Origin: a virus
Direction: 5' to 3' (one strand)
Virus record (IMG/VR): IMGVR_UViG_3300043256_000338
Span: 1-61,439 of that record
Length of the DNA: 61,439 nucleotides
Shown: positions 58,859 through 61,439 of the stretch, in pieces
Numbering within the stretch: position 1 is the stretch's first letter
Layout of the letters: each line of letters starts with the position of its first letter
Notes under the pieces: model-generated
Told to the model about the DNA's origin: nothing
The model's database searches: none
Seen by the model: only the letters and a program-made list of their open reading frames with translations
Program-made: the position numbers and the translations under genes

Positions 58859-59701
58859 TTATTTCTTTTTGGTGGCCGACGTGGCACCAATGCGAGAATT
58901 GGCCGACGCAGCCATCTTGTTGGCCGTCTCCATCCCTTTGTCGCGGATGACCTTCCCCTGATCGGTGACGTTCCAGTGGTCCTCAGCCCACGGGTTGCTG
59001 CCACCCGCAAACGACCGGTCACTGCCACGCGCTCCGCCACCACGAGACGGCTGGAGCCACCCCGGCCGCTTTGGCAGCATCTCCTCGAGCCAGGTCTCGG
59101 CGCCCATACCAGGCGTCACCCCAACCCCGTCCTTGGTAATGACCTCGGAGTCCTCATTGACCTCCATCACGCGCTCGCCCCACAGGCGAACGTCCTCGCG
59201 GTACTCCGGGAGGACCTTCGCGGTAGTCATCGCCTTGTCGAGCGCGTCGTGAATCGACCGCTGAGTTTTCTCTCCGCGGAGCGTGGTCAGCTCACCCAAG
59301 CCTTCATCGATCTGGGTCTTCAGCTTCTTGTTCTCGCGCTCCACCGGTGCCAGCCGAGTCTTGATCGTCGCTTCAACCCGGCGCTCGACGGCCGCCTCGA
59401 CCTCTGTCTCGTCGAATTTGTCCTTTGCAGCGAGCTCGAGCTCGGGGTAGCGGTCGAGCTTCGTCTGGACCTCTTCGAGCTCGCCGAGCTCGGCCCAGCC
59501 GGCCAGCTTCGTCTTCACATCAGCCGTCGTCTCGCGCTCCTTACGGATCCCCTCGTTCAGCCGGTCGACGTCCTTCTGGGTCTTCACGCCCTGGATACCG
59601 GTAAGCTCGAAGTCGTCACCCTTCTTCGTAAACAGCTCTTGGATCGCCGGCTCGGTGACCGCGTCGAACTCCTCCTGGGTCAAAACAGCCTTCAGCACCA
59701 T
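58859..59701 (-). CDS. Scaffolding protein
   Basis: A 280-aa, highly charged, helical protein (EVQTKLDRYPELELAAKDKF, VERENKKLKTQIDEGLGEL) with a coiled coil and a basic C-terminal end (SATKKK). Position directly before the capsid gene is typical. ATG 59701 has AAAGG upstream; the frame above it overlaps the MuF gene and is noise. Confidence 0.8.
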   Translation of the reverse strand: MVLKAVLTQEEFDAVTEPAIQELFTKKGDDFELTGIQGVKTQKDVDRLNEGIRKERETTADVKTKLAGWAELGELEEVQTKLDRYPELELAAKDKFDETEVEAAVERRVEATIKTRLAPVERENKKLKTQIDEGLGELTTLRGEKTQRSIHDALDKAMTTAKVLPEYREDVRLWGERVMEVNEDSEVITKDGVGVTPGMGAETWLEEMLPKRPGWLQPSRGGGARGSDRSFAGGSNPWAEDHWNVTDQGKVIRDKGMETANKMAASANSRIGATSATKKK

Positions 59702-59729
59702 GTGCCGTACCTTTCTGCCCCCATGGGGC

Positions 59730-60968
59730 TTACAGGAAATCTTCCGGGTCAAGCCCGGCCGCCCGGAACGCATCAGCATCGGTGCGCGCGAGCGTTGCCA
59801 GTGTGATCGGACGTCCGGCGGGGTCCACGACCCTCGTCAACGGAAGCCCGGCCCTGAACAGCCTCCCCTTGGTCAATCCAAGGTAGTCATCCTGGAATTC
59901 TGTCGATTGCCGCTCCAGGAACTCCTGGTAGGGCACCTTGGCGGGTCCGATACCCGTGAGCTCGCGCTTGCGGCGCCGCGCGAACTCATCGAAGGCACCC
60001 TTGGTGCCATGGGGAAGATCCGCCCTCCTGGAAACGGGGTCAATCCCCTCCTGAGCAGAAAACTCACGCAGGAGCTGCTTCTGAGTGAAAGAGCGGGCCG
60101 GGCGATTTCCGATCGCCTCGTCATCGACCAGCGCAACCCGGAGCGACCGGCAACCGAAGTGGACCGGTGGGATCGGACCGACGCCAACTGCGAACTGCTG
60201 CCCGTCCAGGGACGCACAAACATGCGTGGTACGAGAGTCCAGCGTCGCCACGTAGAGCTCAGCCTGGATGATGTCAACATTCTCCAGGTGGTACTCACGG
60301 CGCGACTCATTCGCAATCGCGTTGACCGCTGTTCGGGTGAGCATCTCTGCCTGTCGGCGCGTGATCTCGAGCACCCCGTCGGCCCCACGAGTGATCTTCG
60401 AACCGACTACTCGTCTGGCGATCTGCTGACCGGTCTCGCCCTGGGTGAGCCCGATCTTGATCTGCTTCTCGATGCGAGAGATGTCCGCACGCTCGAGATC
60501 TATCGACCACTCCTTGAGGGTCAACCCTTCGAACGGACGCGACTTCACGATATCCCGAAGTAGACGAGCGCTCGGGAGCTTCGTATCGAGGTCGACCGGC
60601 ATCGTCGTCCTCAGGATCCCATCGACGAACCCAGGCTCGGCAAGCGACAGATCCGTCAGCGAAGAGAACCACGTCTCTGATACCTGCTTGAACGCATCCG
60701 ATCGAATGGAAGCGAGAGAATCAAGCAGCCGCTCGAGCCGAGCGACCTGTGCCGGTCGAGTGATACCAATACCGAGCCGAGTCTTGTCCTCGATCTGGCG
60801 ACGAACATCGTCCTCGGTCGCGTCGAGAAGCGCCTGCACCTCATTGGAGATCGAGCCCGAGACACGAAGGATTCCGATCTGATGGCGGATCATCGCATCG
60901 AAAAAGTGTTCACTAGCCGTCATTGTACGGCCAGCCACTCGAATCTGTCGTTCAGGATCGAAGATCAC
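59730..60968 (-). CDS. Minor head protein, Mu F / SPP1 gp7-like
   Basis: A 412-aa internal head protein. The conserved phage_Mu_F segment is at about 225-280: SRREYHLENVDIIQAELYVA, LDSRTTHVCASLDGQQFAVG and PPVHFGCRSLRVAL. A long helical N-terminal half precedes it. The C-terminal part has PAGRPITLATLARTDADAF. Encoded between the portal and scaffold genes as usual. Confidence 0.82.
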   Translation of the reverse strand: MIFDPERQIRVAGRTMTASEHFFDAMIRHQIGILRVSGSISNEVQALLDATEDDVRRQIEDKTRLGIGITRPAQVARLERLLDSLASIRSDAFKQVSETWFSSLTDLSLAEPGFVDGILRTTMPVDLDTKLPSARLLRDIVKSRPFEGLTLKEWSIDLERADISRIEKQIKIGLTQGETGQQIARRVVGSKITRGADGVLEITRRQAEMLTRTAVNAIANESRREYHLENVDIIQAELYVATLDSRTTHVCASLDGQQFAVGVGPIPPVHFGCRSLRVALVDDEAIGNRPARSFTQKQLLREFSAQEGIDPVSRRADLPHGTKGAFDEFARRRKRELTGIGPAKVPYQEFLERQSTEFQDDYLGLTKGRLFRAGLPLTRVVDPAGRPITLATLARTDADAFRAAGLDPEDFL

Positions 60969-60974
60969 AGGGTG

Positions 60975-61256
60975 CTACTTGTCGAGCTTGTCGAGCACTC
61001 GATTGAGCTGCTCGGAAACACCCTCCAGCTTGGCTTCAATCTTCCCCACCGTCAGATTCAACTCGCGGCGCGTCACCGAATCAGGATGCGTAACGCGCAA
61101 GTGAATCTCGATCTTCTGATCGATCATGTCCGACACTCGATTCATGATCGCGGGGACGACGAACGAAGCATGCAGTCCGGCAAGCACAGTAAGTCCGGCA
61201 AGCATCGTCATGACTTGCTTCCAGCTCACACCGACCTCCTCATCGGTCTTCTTCAT
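60975..61256 (-). CDS. Membrane / coiled-coil protein between portal and MuF
   Basis: A 93-aa protein. One hydrophobic segment (about 13-37, QVMTMLAGLTVLAGLHASFV) and a C-terminal coiled coil (VGKIEAKLEGVSEQLNRVLD). The ATG overlaps the portal stop (ATGA). Small membrane proteins at this place are not standard. It could be a holin-like or an assembly-site anchor, or an injected pilot protein. Function unknown. Confidence 0.6.
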   Translation of the reverse strand: MKKTDEEVGVSWKQVMTMLAGLTVLAGLHASFVVPAIMNRVSDMIDQKIEIHLRVTHPDSVTRRELNLTVGKIEAKLEGVSEQLNRVLDKLDK

Positions 61257-61439
61257 GCTACAGCCCCAGAACCACTAGAGGGTTGATTGTCATCCGGAGG
61301 ATCGTCGCCGTCCACCGGTCCATCAGGATTCGTTGATCCACCACCTCGGAGCATGAGCAGGTCTTCCTCCGAGAGGATCTTCTTTAGTTCTTCATCGAAC
61401 GTCATTTCCGTGAGTCCGCGGTCTGCCATCAGCTTGTGA
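61253..61439 (-). CDS. Portal protein, C-terminal part (continues at 1-1488)
   Basis: The last codons of the portal gene. The stop TGA at 61253-61255 follows an acidic, Pro/Ser/Gly-rich tail (DDPPDDNQPSSGSGAVA). The frame continues into the repeated 127 bases and then 1-1488. Confidence 0.88.
   Translation of the reverse strand, partial: HKLMADRGLTEMTFDEELKKILSEEDLLMLRGGGSTNPDGPVDGDDPPDDNQPSSGSGAVA
61313..61439. repeat. Terminal direct repeat, right copy
   Basis: Identical to 1-127. Removing one copy closes the genome to a 61,312-bp circle. Confidence 0.95.

Noticed and set aside
1-61439. CRISPR arrays, insertion sequences, rRNA genes
   Set aside because: No regularly spaced repeats, transposase-like frames or rRNA-like sequence were seen on either strand.

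Overview
The window is a complete circular double-stranded DNA phage genome. The last 127 bases (61313-61439) repeat the first 127, so the unique circle is 61,312 bp, cut inside the portal gene. All recognised genes lie on the minus strand, are packed head to tail (many stop/start overlaps of 1, 4 or 8 bases) and follow one transcription direction, from high to low coordinates. Structural genes include a DUF4055-type portal, large terminase, tape measure protein, a tail-assembly chaperone with a frameshift and a long tail-tip protein, which indicates a siphovirus with a long non-contractile tail. The sequence is GC-rich. A secreted dockerin-bearing protein of a style I associate with Planctomycetota (also seen in Myxococcota-like bacteria) hints at the host, but this is only an inference.

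Layout, following transcription. (1) From about 34260 down to 15478 lie the early, regulatory and replication genes: a small HTH regulator, a Sak4-like ATPase, a DUF669 ssDNA-binding protein, a PD-(D/E)XK nuclease, SF1 and SF2 helicases, many small accessory genes, a secreted dockerin protein and a prim-pol/DUF3987 replication protein. (2) 15078-15477 is a non-coding putative origin with nine GTCGAC cores, a 25-bp perfect inverted repeat flanking an A/T-richer stretch, and a perfect 16-bp parS-like palindrome. (3) From 15077 down to about 5000 lie small accessory genes, a RusA-like resolvase, two membrane or secreted proteins and PGDYG-like tandem paralogs. (4) A ParB-domain methyltransferase, TerS, TerL and portal follow. 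After the junction come a membrane/coiled-coil protein, MuF-like head protein, scaffold, major capsid protein, a group of LamG/adhesin-like proteins, head-tail connectors, tail tube, chaperones G and GT, tape measure, and tail tip proteins, ending at 34318 with a strong hairpin.

Regulation is the most distinctive part. Eight intergenic sites share a 16-bp 7-2-7 dyad (half-sites GTYGCAC and GTGCRAC or derivatives), all in the same orientation and all immediately before a -10-like hexamer. One site sits just before the HTH regulator gene, suggesting autoregulation of a repressor-type regulon. Two of these promoters lead into structured leaders: one hairpin buries the ribosome binding site of a 58-aa gene, and the other contains an intrinsic terminator inside a 30-codon leader ORF.

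The parS-like site, iteron-rich origin, repressor-like regulon and the apparent absence of an integrase and of ParA or a full-length ParB together suggest that this may be a temperate phage maintained as an extrachromosomal element that borrows the host ParABS system. No endolysin is recognisable.
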